From Anoplopoma fimbria (Eukaryota > Chordata > Actinopteri > Perciformes > Anoplopomatidae): DNA of 64,000 bases. Location of the stretch: contig NC_072464.1 in the NCBI RefSeq assembly GCF_027596085.1, forward strand, positions 14,388,124 to 14,452,123. Reading direction: 5' to 3'. Within the stretch, counting starts at the first letter, position 1. Each line of letters starts with the position of its first letter. Below, one piece after another: positions 1 to 12,765 of the stretch. The notes under the pieces were generated by a model, which was not told the origin of the DNA, did not search any database, and saw only the letters and a program-made list of their open reading frames with translations. The translations under genes were made by a program, and so were the position numbers.

Positions 1-2169
1 CTGTAGAAATAAAGCAGGAGACAGCAATTCCTGCAATAAACAATCATCTTCACCTACACAGGCTTCAAAATAGATCATAACGGCACTTTAATTGCGTTTT
101 AATTGAAATAAGTTGAGTTGAGTTTTTGTAACTCTGAGTTGTCGACTGCACATTTTTATGTGGTAAGTGTAAGAAGTAAAAACTGAATTTAAACATTTAA
201 AATTAAAACGTCTAAAATGACTGGGGTATGGGTGCATTTTAATTTAAGACGTGATGAGATGCCATAGGTTTCTTTAGTTTGATCATAGTTGATTAAAATA
301 GTGAAAAAGGTATGATGTCACTGAGCACTGGATGAAGTCAATTCATTCTCAAATCTGGGAGCTCCCTGACATCTAGTGGACAAAATCTAGACCTTCTCCA
401 CTGCAGCAAAGGCCAGCTGCACCTCAAGTGCTAAGTTTAAAAAAAAAAGGCCAAATATGCACTACATGTATGGCTCAAACATCCCTTAATACTACTGGCA
501 TGGCCAGATACCACTTACAGTAATTTGATTCCAATATACAGTTCAATGACCTAAAGTATCCATGAAGTACCATTCCTATTCCAAGATTATTGATTTAAGA
601 ATTATCAACCAGCGGTCTTGAAAAACAGAAAACTGTGTGTTACAAAGGCATACATTATTTTGTCCAACTGTCATAGTATATTGTATTGGCAAAACAAGAA
701 ATGCATAACAATACAGCTCAAGATTTTGCAGAGTTAGGGGAACTTATGCCCACCAGACTAGAGCCAGTGTTGCTAACTTGTGTGCTTGCTGGTACAATCA
801 TGGATAGGCCTACCTGTTTGTTAAGGTTATGTGGTGCTAAACACTGACAACATTAGCATTGCAAATTATAATTCTAATAATAATTTACTGTGTTCGTTTG
901 TTGGTATTACAATGTCGCCCAGTCACCTGCACTTCTACATATTTGCTATGTTTATATTAACAACCACAGGAAATAAGTCTTCACTTTGTGTGGCATCCTT
1001 GAGATTTTCTTGTTGTAATGCCGAATAAAGTACCTAATAGACAATACAATTTAACACTACAGGCTTTACACAGGGAGTACTGTATTCACTGCAAATATTA
1101 TCAGAATTGGATAATATTTGTATTGTTGTTACATATGTTCACATAATTAGCTGATGTAAACACCTTAAGAAGTAATAGACTAATTTAGGACATTGGCAGA
1201 AAGTTTTCCAATCGCTCTAGTATTATTCTCAGTCAACAATATTGAACACAGCACTTACGCTAGTACACAGAGAACTGAAAGCTTGCCAGGATCAATACAC
1301 AGACCCAGGTTTAAATTTAAGATTAGAAATTGTGAAAGTAATTGAGGCCAAGAAGTTGCTAAATAAAAGGTTAGTTTATACAGAATGGGCCAGTAATTGT
1401 TAATTAACAAGACATCCTGGTCATAGGCTTAATAAATGTTGTTTTCACAGTTTTTGGAAAATTACCTGAGAAAAGGGAACAGAGCCGTTTGCTGCCAAGC
1501 AATTAAAAACATATTTTTAAAAAGCTCAAAGGCACAGTGTCAAGGCAGCAGGTGAAGGTCTGGAATATAAAACACAACAGAGTATTGTAGGCAGTGGAAT
1601 TAAAGTGTCATATTTACCCAACCAGTTAAGTTCTCAATATTTAGGTGAAAGGCTTTTTCTATTCAATATGGAAATGTGGATGGATAGAAAATGTTGTCTG
1701 GAAATTATGACTTAACATAACAAAGAACGCATGGGCTAATGCCACTTGAAAGTGGCAAATAATGTGTGTAAATAATTATTGTTTTTGTTAAAAAGATAGG
1801 ATCATATTTTTTCCAATCTATTTTTATACAATACTCACAATCCCATATGAACATTGAAAGAGTTATTGATCACCATTACTCTTGTTCATACTAGATGTAA
1901 ATAGGGAAATAGTAACTCAAAAAACTGGATTGGATATGGGTGACAATGGGGCCTATCTAACCCATTCAATTCAATGTTTACATACACCATTATATACTGT
2001 AAATGTAATTCCTGTTTATGTTTAAACAAATTTGTTGCTGCATTAAAAAGGATTAAACTTGAATTGTAACAAGGCAATCTAAACATTGTGCCTTCTGTTG
2101 CCTTACACATAAAATATTGTTCCAGTTCACTTCCACACATTGAATCAGCTTATTTATTTAACACTAATC

Positions 2170-2400
2170 ATAGCTGAATCCGTATATCTCTAACCGTAAA
2201 AAGATCCTTTAGTGTGAGTCCAGTGTCAGAGACAGGGGAACTAAATTCACAGGCCTTTTAAGGAGATTGTAACTTTGAGAAAATACCCACTTGATGTCTA
2301 ACTCTTAGTAAGGAACATCTTCAGGTGCAGTTTGGGAAGGATGAATGATTATGGCAGGATTACAGTAACAACATCTGTTGAATACATAGCCCATGTGAAT
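2170..2400. repeat. Diverged direct repeat, copy 1
   Basis: Shares an ordered set of motifs with 3208-3390: AGCTGAATCC, then [A/G]TAAGGAAC..CTTCAGG, then GGGAAGGAYGAATGATTA followed by TTACAGT. The two copies are about 1 kb apart in the same orientation, so this is probably one family of interspersed element. I cannot name it. Confidence 0.5.
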
Positions 2401-3207
2401 GTGAGTATTTTATCTGACTTGAAAACAACTGAAACTATCCTTTCATAATATAAGAAGACAAAAATATTGTTCGTAGAATTTCTTGACATAGGACTGAAGC
2501 CGGAAATTTGGTACACAACACTGGTATATAAAAAAAATGTTTTATTGTGTGTTTTCCTTATAAAAACAAAAAAAGATGATTATTGATCTGCTAAGAAAGA
2601 TTTGGTTTCAGGACTTCATGAAGGCTTTACAAGATCTAGCACAACTACGATCTACTACCACTTTTCAAGTTCAAGGAGGAACTTTTAATCACAGTATGTT
2701 TTCGGTTAATCTGGAGTAATTTTGCCATTTGTGATTAGCTCCTTCCTGTTAAATGATCTTTGAAGTTGTACAAGTGTAGCATAGCATTTCCCCATGGTGG
2801 TTTACCATACCAGAAAATATTTTCAACTTTATCATTAGTTAAATCAGTATTTTGTACTGTTAACATTTTCCCATTGAAGTAGGGTAAGGGTAAAATATCT
2901 AAAAACAATGATAATTTCTGTCTGGTAGCCATTTTTAGGCCGATATGGGATCAAACAAGGTCAATAAGCCACCACACTTTACTAGAGTAAAGCTGATGCA
3001 AGAATGCCTTTGCCGTTGATGGAATTCTATATTTTTATCAATCCCAGAGAGGAAAAACTAGTTTGTCCTCTACACACAGAGACAATTGTCAAGAGAGACA
3101 CCATTCAGTCGGGTCACAACAGACGACAAATGAAAGACGCACATACTAACATTCCAAGAGGACATTGGTGTATCTCAAAACAAGTAAATTATTTTTGTTA
3201 ACTTTAA

Positions 3208-3390
3208 ATACAGCTGAATCCTCACATTAACTTCAGCTGAACTTTTTGAAATGTGGATTTTGCATCCTCATCTCTCCTCATGGACTAGACATAAAAGTAA
3301 TTTTAATAAGGAACTGCCTTCAGGGCAGAAGGGGAAGGACGAATGATTACAGTGACCACAATCTGTCTTAATATTAATGCATGCGATTAT
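3208..3390. repeat. Diverged direct repeat, copy 2
   Basis: Second copy of the repeat at 2170-2400. It is shorter, lacking among other things the eight bases TGGCAGGA inside the GAATGATTA..TTACAGT block. Confidence 0.5.
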
Positions 3391-3459
3391 TGTCTGGTTA
3401 CAGCTTTTCAAATTTGAAGATTTGGTCATAAAGGATTACTGTGTGACTATAAATTGAGT

Positions 3460-3640
3460 ATCGCCTTGGATTTGAACTGTTGGTCAGACAACCAAGAAAA
3501 TTGAAAGCATCTGTGGTCTAAAGCCATTGTTTAATTCTTGTGTCCCTATACGTTTAGGTAGACTAAACTATGGATGTCCTCTATCTAAGAAATTGGTAAT
3601 CGATTAACACTCATATGTTTCAATTAGTTGATTTAATCAA
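3460..3640. repeat. Degraded copy of a common teleost hAT-like MITE
   Basis: TTGAACTGTTGGTCAGACAA and a later ATCGATTAA are recognisable from the family also seen at 62.5 kb (TTTTGGACTGTTGGTC). Ends are lost. Confidence 0.4.
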
Positions 3641-5767
3641 CCCATCTGTAAAACTGAGATCTCAACAAAGAATCACAAAAAACATACTACTCTAAATCTA
3701 ATGTTTACCAGAGACCACTTGAAACCGTTGAAAATAAGTCATTTAGCATGAAAAAGCATAAAAAATTACTAATCATCAGGAAATCTTAGTCGACAAAGAC
3801 CAAAATGACAAAATGGGGTTGATATAGACAACATGAGTAATTGAGGAAAAAAGCGACAAAGAAATTGATAATGGAAATATTGTTATATATATTGTTAATA
3901 AATTAATATTGTTAGTTACAGCCTTACACTCAACACATTTTGAATGAGATTCAAATTTAAGTAGAGTATAGTTTGAACTCCTTCTCTACTTACTAGGGAG
4001 TCAAACCAAGTCATCTGTTATAAATTAGACGTTAATTATGAGCTATTGCATTACCGCTAATGATGGGTCACCCCAATACATACCATTATGAAACAATGCT
4101 CATGGCCAGAAAACTCACATAGAAAACATTTAAAAGCTTTCTACTGACTTAAAAGGACTAAGCGTAAGTTTCCTGAGCAAAAAATGTAACAACTACCGTT
4201 ACTACAAAACCACATCATTAACATTTTCAAAGCCAGTTCAATACTATACAGATTCACAGAAAATCCAAAATTAGGCCTATCTAGAATGGAGTTTTTCATA
4301 ATATTGTGACTTAAATCATAAGTCGTAAAAACAAATGCCTTCACACAAGATTCATATAAATTTATCCAAAAAGTTGGTTAATATTTTCACATTAGATAAT
4401 AGCAGTTAATAAAAATAGTTTACCTTAAGGTTGCCTTGAAACTTTGTACAAAGTTGGTCCCAACAGGTAGGCCTACCGGTTCTACCTGGCTTGGTGTCAT
4501 GGCGGCATCCGTCAACCTTGACTACAAGCTTACACTCAACATTTAAGATAACTTTAGTTACCTAACTAAATTTACTGCTTCTTGAGAAAAGTTGCTAACT
4601 TTTAAGAAGAAAGCAGGTCCTTTAAAACAAAAAACGTTATCGCTGTTTCTAACCTATTTCCAGGTTATTAGGGGCTCTTCTGTCAAGGGTTTTTCCCAGG
4701 TGGAGTAAAACAATATTCTGGAGAACGATTTGGAACCGTTTGCCATTCAAATATGACAACCGGAAGTGACATAAAACCTTGTATTGTGCGTCATCAAATT
4801 TAAATGTAATTAGGGTGAACTTACATATTGCGTAAGGGAAAGCAATGTAAATATCTCGCCCTGATGCCACATTTGATTTTTTTTTCTTTTTTTCAGTCCT
4901 TTCTTACTAATAGCTTAACTACATGACAATTAGTAGTCAATGTAGACTAGTATATAGAATTAGATGAGAAGTATGGATTTGGGACAAACCGTATTTGCAA
5001 ATACTCTTGGGCTGCCCACAAACCTTTTTTTGTTTCAGATGTAGGAGACTTTGACTGTTGTCAAAGTTGATTCCATTGTAAGCAGTAAATGTCCATAAGA
5101 TGACCGCGTTACTTTTATGTATAGATAAGATTGGCCTCATACACGTTCCAGAGGATTGACAGCAGGTCAGTGGCTGACTTGTGAGGTGCTCGTTGTGAAT
5201 GATAATATTGAGGGATTGACAGAGAAAAGTGAATATAAGGTCACAATCCTGTAGAGTGAAGGCCTGCTATTTGATACTGTATTCCCATTAGGAGAAGAAA
5301 ATAATCAGTTCCGGGATAGATATGCATCAATAATGTAAACATTCACAATACTAGACCACGGTGTGTGAACATATCTATATGCACGTCATATATATACTCT
5401 ATACACAAAAACAGTAATAAAACATACAACAGGCCTATGTGTCGGCAGATGTCTTAGATTTAAAAAAAATATCTTCAAAGTTTATCAGACCTCAGCACCA
5501 GTTGCTGTCCATAGTATAATATTATAGCATATAGCCTTCTGGGTCTTACTTATTTTTAATTCCTTTTTTAATTTGTTATTTATTTTCCATCATATTGGTT
5601 TACTTGTCGGTCTGCTTTGCTTTGCCTCAGCCTTTTGTGGTGAAACCCTTGTTACTCCCACATTTCTACTGTTCTTACAGGTTTCATACAATATAATTGT
5701 TCATATTGCTGTACAATTTTGGCCTTCAAAGCAACATAAAAGTCATAAAACTTAATAACTGACACTT

Positions 5768-5875
5768 CAACTGAAATGTCTTCTTTCAAAACTGCTTTCA
5801 CATCAACTGATCCCTCAACTACTTTCAAAGCTTCCATATCAACTGAACCCTTAAGTACTTTTACAGCTTCTTTCT
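5768..5875. repeat. 36-bp tandem repeat, three diverged units
   Basis: Units begin CAACTGA at 5768, 5804 and 5840, an exact 36-bp spacing. Units share CAACTGA..CC.TAA.TACTTT..A.AGCTTC in part. Because 36 is divisible by three, the minus strand reads as 12-residue repeats (EALKVVEGSVDV type) in a frame that stays open to a TAA near 5652. No splice or promoter evidence makes this a gene. Confidence 0.6.
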
Positions 5876-6239
5876 TTTTGTTTGTTATTTGGCCAGAGAA
5901 TGGGTAGGGGTAGCGTCAAAGTAAATGGTACGGTGGCTTTATGTGTAATTCATACTAGCATGTCAAACCTTTTAACATGTGCTCAATTCTAATAAATAGG
6001 TAGCGCTAGCAAAGAACAAAGGTACCTATGACATCAGCATATGTTTAATCATACTCCGCACATACATTATACAAATGCAAATTTCAGTCCATTGGTGGTG
6101 CTACATGAAGGGCTGAGCGCTCACTGAGAACCAAAGGGTTCACACATAAGGAGCAGGATTTGGTTCAGAAAATATCATGGTAGTCTCTTCTACTGTGTGT
6201 AAAAATACTGGTATTTTGTTATCTTCTGTGAGGTGATCA

Positions 6240-6375
6240 AAAGTGGTAGGATTCTACCTACAAGGAGCATGATTATTCTTATTGTAAGTTTATGGAAACC
6301 ATGTGGGAACTGTTGGAAAAACAGAAATTGTGACCACAAGGTGGCACTATAGGAAAAGACAGGGTTTGGAGATGT
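6240..6375. repeat. Possible degraded interspersed repeat
   Basis: The order GGAGCATGA, TTTATGGAAACCATG, ACCACAAGGTGGCACTATAGG resembles a repeat common in fish genomes. This is a memory-based match and weak. Confidence 0.3.
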
Positions 6376-8796
6376 TTTTACATAATGCAATCCCATAATC
6401 CTTCACATCTAGCATCTCTCTTGTAAAGTAAACTATCTAACCTCTGGAGTCTTCTTTTCACCCTACAGGCTGAGGTTTGAGTCCTGGCATTACTTTCTTG
6501 CCTGTTTCTCTCTTACAATATTGCTTGGCTCAATTTTGTCCTACTAAAAGACTGAAGGGAAATTTCACCCAACACAATTGCCAGCACGTGGACTCCCATG
6601 GTAAAACATCAGTTTCTGTTGTGCCAAAACCATCTGGAGAAGATATTGCATCAGACACTAGAGTGTAATATACAGGCGTTACTTACAACAGAAGGACAGA
6701 GGGAGAGAGATAAGTCACCAAGGGGGCTGTTAATATATACATAATATAGACCTTTTACCCAAACAAGGACAGGAGCGGGGAACAAATGGACTGGAGCTGT
6801 GAAAACTAGAAATATCAGTCCAAAGTAAAAAAAAAAGATATAAGAGGATGTGCTTAAGATGGTGATTGATGTGCACCACCTATTGAGTTATAAAAATGAT
6901 TATGCTGTAACATGTGGTCAATGTGTGAGGTATGAGGGTTCTTTATTTTAGTTCTCAAGGTAATACTTTCTTAAATATTCAAGAAGTTGAAGATTAAGAA
7001 AAAATAGAACAGTGAAACACAGTTTGAAGTAAAGGCTTACTGTAGACTACACCAGCCTGTTTCCTCTTCAACAAGAAAGTGGCTGGGGAGAGTGAGATTT
7101 GAGGAGATTCCCTGGAGAACTGCAGGGGACATTGGGCTGAGGGTACCAGCTGAGCATCTCCAACTGAATTGGTAATTCTGCAGAGAACCGGCATAGACAC
7201 CACCTGCTTACTTTCACCCATCTACTGCACCACTTTGAAAGCTTTTGTTGGTAAAGAAAGACAACACAAGATGAAGTGATGCTGCCAGTACGGTTTCTAT
7301 CATTAATGCTTCTGAGAAGAAACTGAAAGGAATAATACTTCAACACAGGTATTTATTTTGAATGTACAGACATGTTGACAGTTCTCCCTCTGTGCATTAG
7401 ATGGCACTATTGTCCTTATAATATGATTGTTAAACCCACAATCAAATCTGACTGTCCTTAAATAAGCATTACTGAGACAAGCACTCAGCATATCTGATAT
7501 CAACAAGTCAAAGTGGTTTCTATTTTCAATCCATCTACAATAGGTTTTTACGATTATTGTAGTATAAATAGTTACAGGTTTGGTGTCATTGATGCAAGGT
7601 TCAGTCGTGATCGATGATCATATAATGACTCGACTGCAGAGCAAGAGAGAAACGCTGTAAACAACTAATGAGCCGTTGACCACAGCTGGTTTTGAACATG
7701 GCTGTCACAGATTGTTGCAGCAAATTATCATATGGATATTTCAATAATTGAAAAAACAGTGACACCTCCCGTGAAGATTATGAAACCAATATCAATAAAT
7801 AGATTTTTTTTATGTTCATAGTTTACTCAAATGCAAAACCTATGAAGGCAAGAGCAACATACTGTATATGTATTACTGTATAATTTGACGTACCGGTAGG
7901 CCGGTACAGCTTCTTTTCTTGTGGTACCTCCTGGCACTGTAAAAGTGGTTTGCTTCATGTACCTGGAGTTAATATTGCGTGTTGTCATTTTAAATGAAGA
8001 TGCATGGTGCTAACAGGCTTACATCCTGCAGCCACTTTGCCTTCATGTGTTCCTGTCTTACTGAAGGATTACCTTGCATTCTCTTGTATAATCAAACATG
8101 CTACAGGTTCCCAGTTTTATGTAGAACAACGATTGTAAACATCCAGAGTGCTTGATTGTGTTTATGAACTATTTGGTATTTTCTGATCACAGAAGAATAG
8201 ACTTTAAAAAGACAGATCATGGTAATCTGCTTGGAAATATCTTTGAGAAAGTGAAAGCCAGTTAGATGAACAATGCACTTATAAAGACAATGTTAACTAT
8301 TTGCAGAATTATCAAGCACATAGAAACATTGACTACTGAGAGTTTGTCTCAGTTGCTTGGCTGCTTTTTAACAGATATTTAGGCCCTCCTTCCTAGACTT
8401 TCATTTGCATTGAAAAAGTGATTGTATTCTATGCAATAAATTTAGTTTTTAACCCAACGCTGCATGAAATCAATGCCAGGCACATTGCATTAGGTGTATA
8501 TAGCATGTCAAAATAACAAAAACACATGTTGTAAATACAGGCTGTAAAATGCTAAGGTCTTAACTACAAGATTGATTTCCTCTTGAGCCAATGTAATCTG
8601 AATTGTGATATCAGTCTAGGTGTACAGTATGAACAGCATGGGTATTATGCAGGGGAGAGAGAAATGCTTTCTCACTAACTCTACGGAGCAAGGTGGTCTG
8701 TGCTCCACATCAAAATGGAAAATCTTCTACACCTGACAGAGCTCGTCTGACAGTAGAACTCATTATACTGTAGGCGACTCATTATCGGCTCTACCT

Positions 8797-8920
<124 letters not shown>

Positions 8921-11900
8921 TTTGTCTCTGCTATAGCATGTGTGTGCACATCTGTGTGAAATGACATTTTCCCTTTGAGCATACATGACAAGGCATTGCG
9001 AAGGCATCATGTTTTACCCGAACACACTGCGACCATCGAAGGACAGGCAAGTTTCATAAATGGCCCACAGTGACAACAGGGAGAATGAATCTCAGTGTTT
9101 TACTAAATGTGACAATTCTCTGACCTTTACAGCATGTCCACTGTTGTAACTCACACACATCCTCATATTTTCACTAAAATGTGACAACCTCTCTCTTTCT
9201 CTTCCCTTGAACTTTCCCCCTCTGTATGTTCGAAAGCATAACTCCATCAGCTCTTGCTGTGGCTATGAAACATGCTCCCAGTTTTCTGATTTAAATAGGT
9301 GGCGAAAATACCATGTTTTACATTGGAGTGGCTGTAAGGATGATATTAATTAGCATAATTGCACTGGCCATGTGGACTGGGATTATTGTGTGGCTGCTAG
9401 GCTGTCTGTTCTATTGTAGCTCCTCTTAGAGCCTGTGGATTGCTCATTGACTCACCCAGCAGTAGCGTTTCCTAGCAACGCCTCTTGAATGTACTGTACA
9501 GTACTTCCCCATCTCATGGGCGCCTTTAATAATCTGCTTTGCTATTTCCATGTAAGCTTTGTTAAAAGATGTATGGTGCATTTGAAACTGTGCTTTAATG
9601 CTGCTGTCTGTTCATTGTATGCCAGTTTTACAGCGTGTATTCATTGGATAAAATGTAGTTTACAGCAGGGCTTTTTCATTTGTGCTTTTCTATGACAAAA
9701 GAATTAAGATCATGTAAGAATGTAAGGTTCTGTACAGTGAGGAGAAAAAAATGATGACCAGCATTCAAAAGCTTTGAATGAATTGCCCCAGAATGATAGC
9801 AATGATCTGCTGAACAAGAGCTTTGACCTAGGCGATATCATTAACTGTACCACACTCCTGATAGACAGTTTTAATAAGTGAGGATAATTTCACTGAGCGA
9901 CCTCGTTGTCGTGACGAAGCCAGCTGAATGCATCCATCATGGTGTTACACAATACAGCTATGCTCTGGCCTCAATCAGGTAGAGAAATGCTGTATATTTC
10001 AGCTGATAATTAAATGCGATAGTCCAGGATCGCAGGTTAACAATAGCTGTCTATATAACACAGGGGTGCATTAGAACGCTGTAAGATGAGGGCAGTAGGA
10101 ATCCAGAAAGGTTATCTGTTTGCAAGCGATGAATCCTGACATCACATGTATTGTTTTTGTCTGCCCATGAAATTTATGGCCCATATAAAGGACCTCATCA
10201 TGTGGCTGACAGACAGTATATAATCTCCAGGACAGGAGATCATGGCTTCTGCTGCCTTGTGATATTGCAACTGAGATCTCTTTGTATAAATACAGGGGAA
10301 CTGTCTGTTGGTGCAGAGACCTCAAATAGTAGGTCTTGGCGTGGAATTGCAAATTATTTACCCTTTTTCCGAACCCTCACCTAAAGCACCTTACCTTTAT
10401 CCTGGATGATATGTTTGGATTCCCACCTCAGTTAATCAAATTAACCTGACCAATGCTTCTGGACACAGTCTGCAGGGCTTTGCCATATCAGCTACTACCG
10501 TCTCTAACTAATTCGACATGTATAAATATTAGGGTCTACAGCTTCTCAGCATGCTGCAGGAAGCCTCCTGGGAGCGCAACATGTTTCCCTGCATTACGTT
10601 CACCTTCCTGCTCGTTCACCTCCTCCATATTTTGTTTTATTCATGTCTCATATTGAACTTCCTCACCCATCATCCAGAGCTAACCAAGGCCCATGATTGA
10701 TGCTTGACTGCAGCATCCAACATCCTTGTGTCAGACCCAGAGTTAGCTTCTCTAATTCTGTTTCAATTCTTGTTTTCATCCTCCCTGTCTCTTTCTCTTT
10801 CTCTGTTTTTCTCTCTCTCTTTTATTCACCTGTTTCTGTCCAGTGCTTTTCCCTGAGGTGAAGAAGATGTTGTCTCCCATCTGGCTGACTTCACAGCAGA
10901 CTGACAGTCTGTTGCATTCATCTTGTGACTCCCTGGTGCATAGTGTTCAGCCCACTGCCAGAAGCCCCACTGAATTAATCCAGCGATATTTCTTTTATTG
11001 CAACCACTGACAGACACCTTGTAGAATTTGGAGAAAAAAAACTACTTAGTTGTATTAGAAAAAAATATCCACTTCTTTATCCTGGTATAGGTAACACAGC
11101 ACATTACTTGCTGACTGTATTTGAAAAGACCATGTATTAAGGGTCTGGGATAACAAAAGATATTAACTGAGTGTGTGTAGTTTTCCCCTTTGAATTGACA
11201 GTCAACTTGCATGCTTAATCGCTCTTTAGTCTTAGAGACAGCGGGGAAGAAATGTGACACTGATATTACCCCACTGAGATAAGTTTCTCTTCAAATCTGT
11301 GCCTATATTTAATGTGATTGCCCCCCCCTCAACATCACATTTAGAGCCAAAGCTTTACAAGGGTCTCTGAAATCCTGTGACTAATGGCTGAGCATATAGC
11401 TTCCAGCATTAGTAAATGTTTTCCCCTTATATATTCCCAAAACACATTTTCTTTTAATACACGTTCATGGTGCTGAAACTGGATGTTGTTTTGTTTGTTT
11501 GACATGATCTGATTAAGAGCGTAGATTATGTCATATATCAGCAATTTCAGGTCAGAATATTACAGTAGATGTGCTGGGTAATTCTTTGCAGTGCAACCCT
11601 GCAGTAAGTCTTACCTAAGCCATTAGGAGGCACATTTTCTGGACCTGGACATGCCTGGTGTTAATGATCCACCTCAGCTGTCCACTGTGGTTACTTTCAA
11701 GGCCATGCGGCTCTCTTTGGGCGAAGGATAAAATGAAATGAGGAAGCATGAGTCAGCAGTGAGAATTGCAGCGAGGTGATTAAAGGTAGTATTAAAGGCC
11801 CTTTCTGGGGGCAAAAGATTAAGACGATGCTACTCTCTCATCTTCCTCAAAGCCAGAGCCATTTGATGTGGCCCCTACGGGCTGCTCGTCCACAGCCAGC

Positions 11901-12182
11901 GTTTTTCGGCAGCAGATCACAAATGAAAATACACATATTCAAATATGTTTTGCTGAGAGTGGCTATCATTAGACGATAAATTGAAAGATTGGGTTGGCAC
12001 ATCACAGAGTGCATTTGAAATTCCTCCTGCTGAGGATCTGGCGACAGAGAAGAGTTTATGTGTCCGGAGCCAAACATTTGCAAATATATATAAACTATCA
12101 TAGTTCTTCTGACACTGGTGTGTCTGCCATTAATATAATTTGTGCATTATTTATCAAATAACAGTGAAGGAGAAAACATATA

Positions 12183-12765
12183 ATTGCAGCTGAAACGATT
12201 AGTCCAGACATCAATCAGTAGATAGACATACAATTACTTGGCATTCATTTTAATAATCAATCAATTAAGTCAAGTAGATTAACCCTAACCTTGTTTTAAA
12301 GATATGTTAATGCATTTTAGGCCTCAATATTAGTTTTTCTGTTTTGCTCTTTCAAAAGGACATGGCCACTCCCCATTATCCATTAACATACAGATATCTG
12401 CTTTTTGTTTAAACATGTAGTCATACAAGCAAAAGAATCGAACAATGTTAAATGTCCCCAAATGTTTTTTCATTTAATTTGTCCTAGAACTGACTAGTAT
12501 TAACTAATACTTAAACTGACTCTGCAATTGGATGAAATACCTCTGAACCACTTGACCACGAGGCACCACCTTTTTTCAGATTCATATCATTTTAAATGAA
12601 ATATATTTGGGTTTTTAATTGTTGGTTGGACAAAGTTGCCTTTGCCTGTGCAAACTTGTTTTTGTGCGTTTTTTCACAACTTTCTGGCATTTTATAGTCT
12701 AAACTAATAATTTATTTATTGGAAAAGTAACACGAAGGATGAAAATAATTATTATTACTTTACTG
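12183..12765. repeat. Degraded hAT-like MITE in two parts
   Basis: GCAGCTGAAACGATTAGT (12187 onward) is a typical left end. TTGTTGGTTGGACAAAGTTG and CTGGCATTTTATAGTC...AATAATTTATTTATTGG (12617-12750) are typical of the right part. The centre is replaced by unrelated sequence. Confidence 0.55.
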
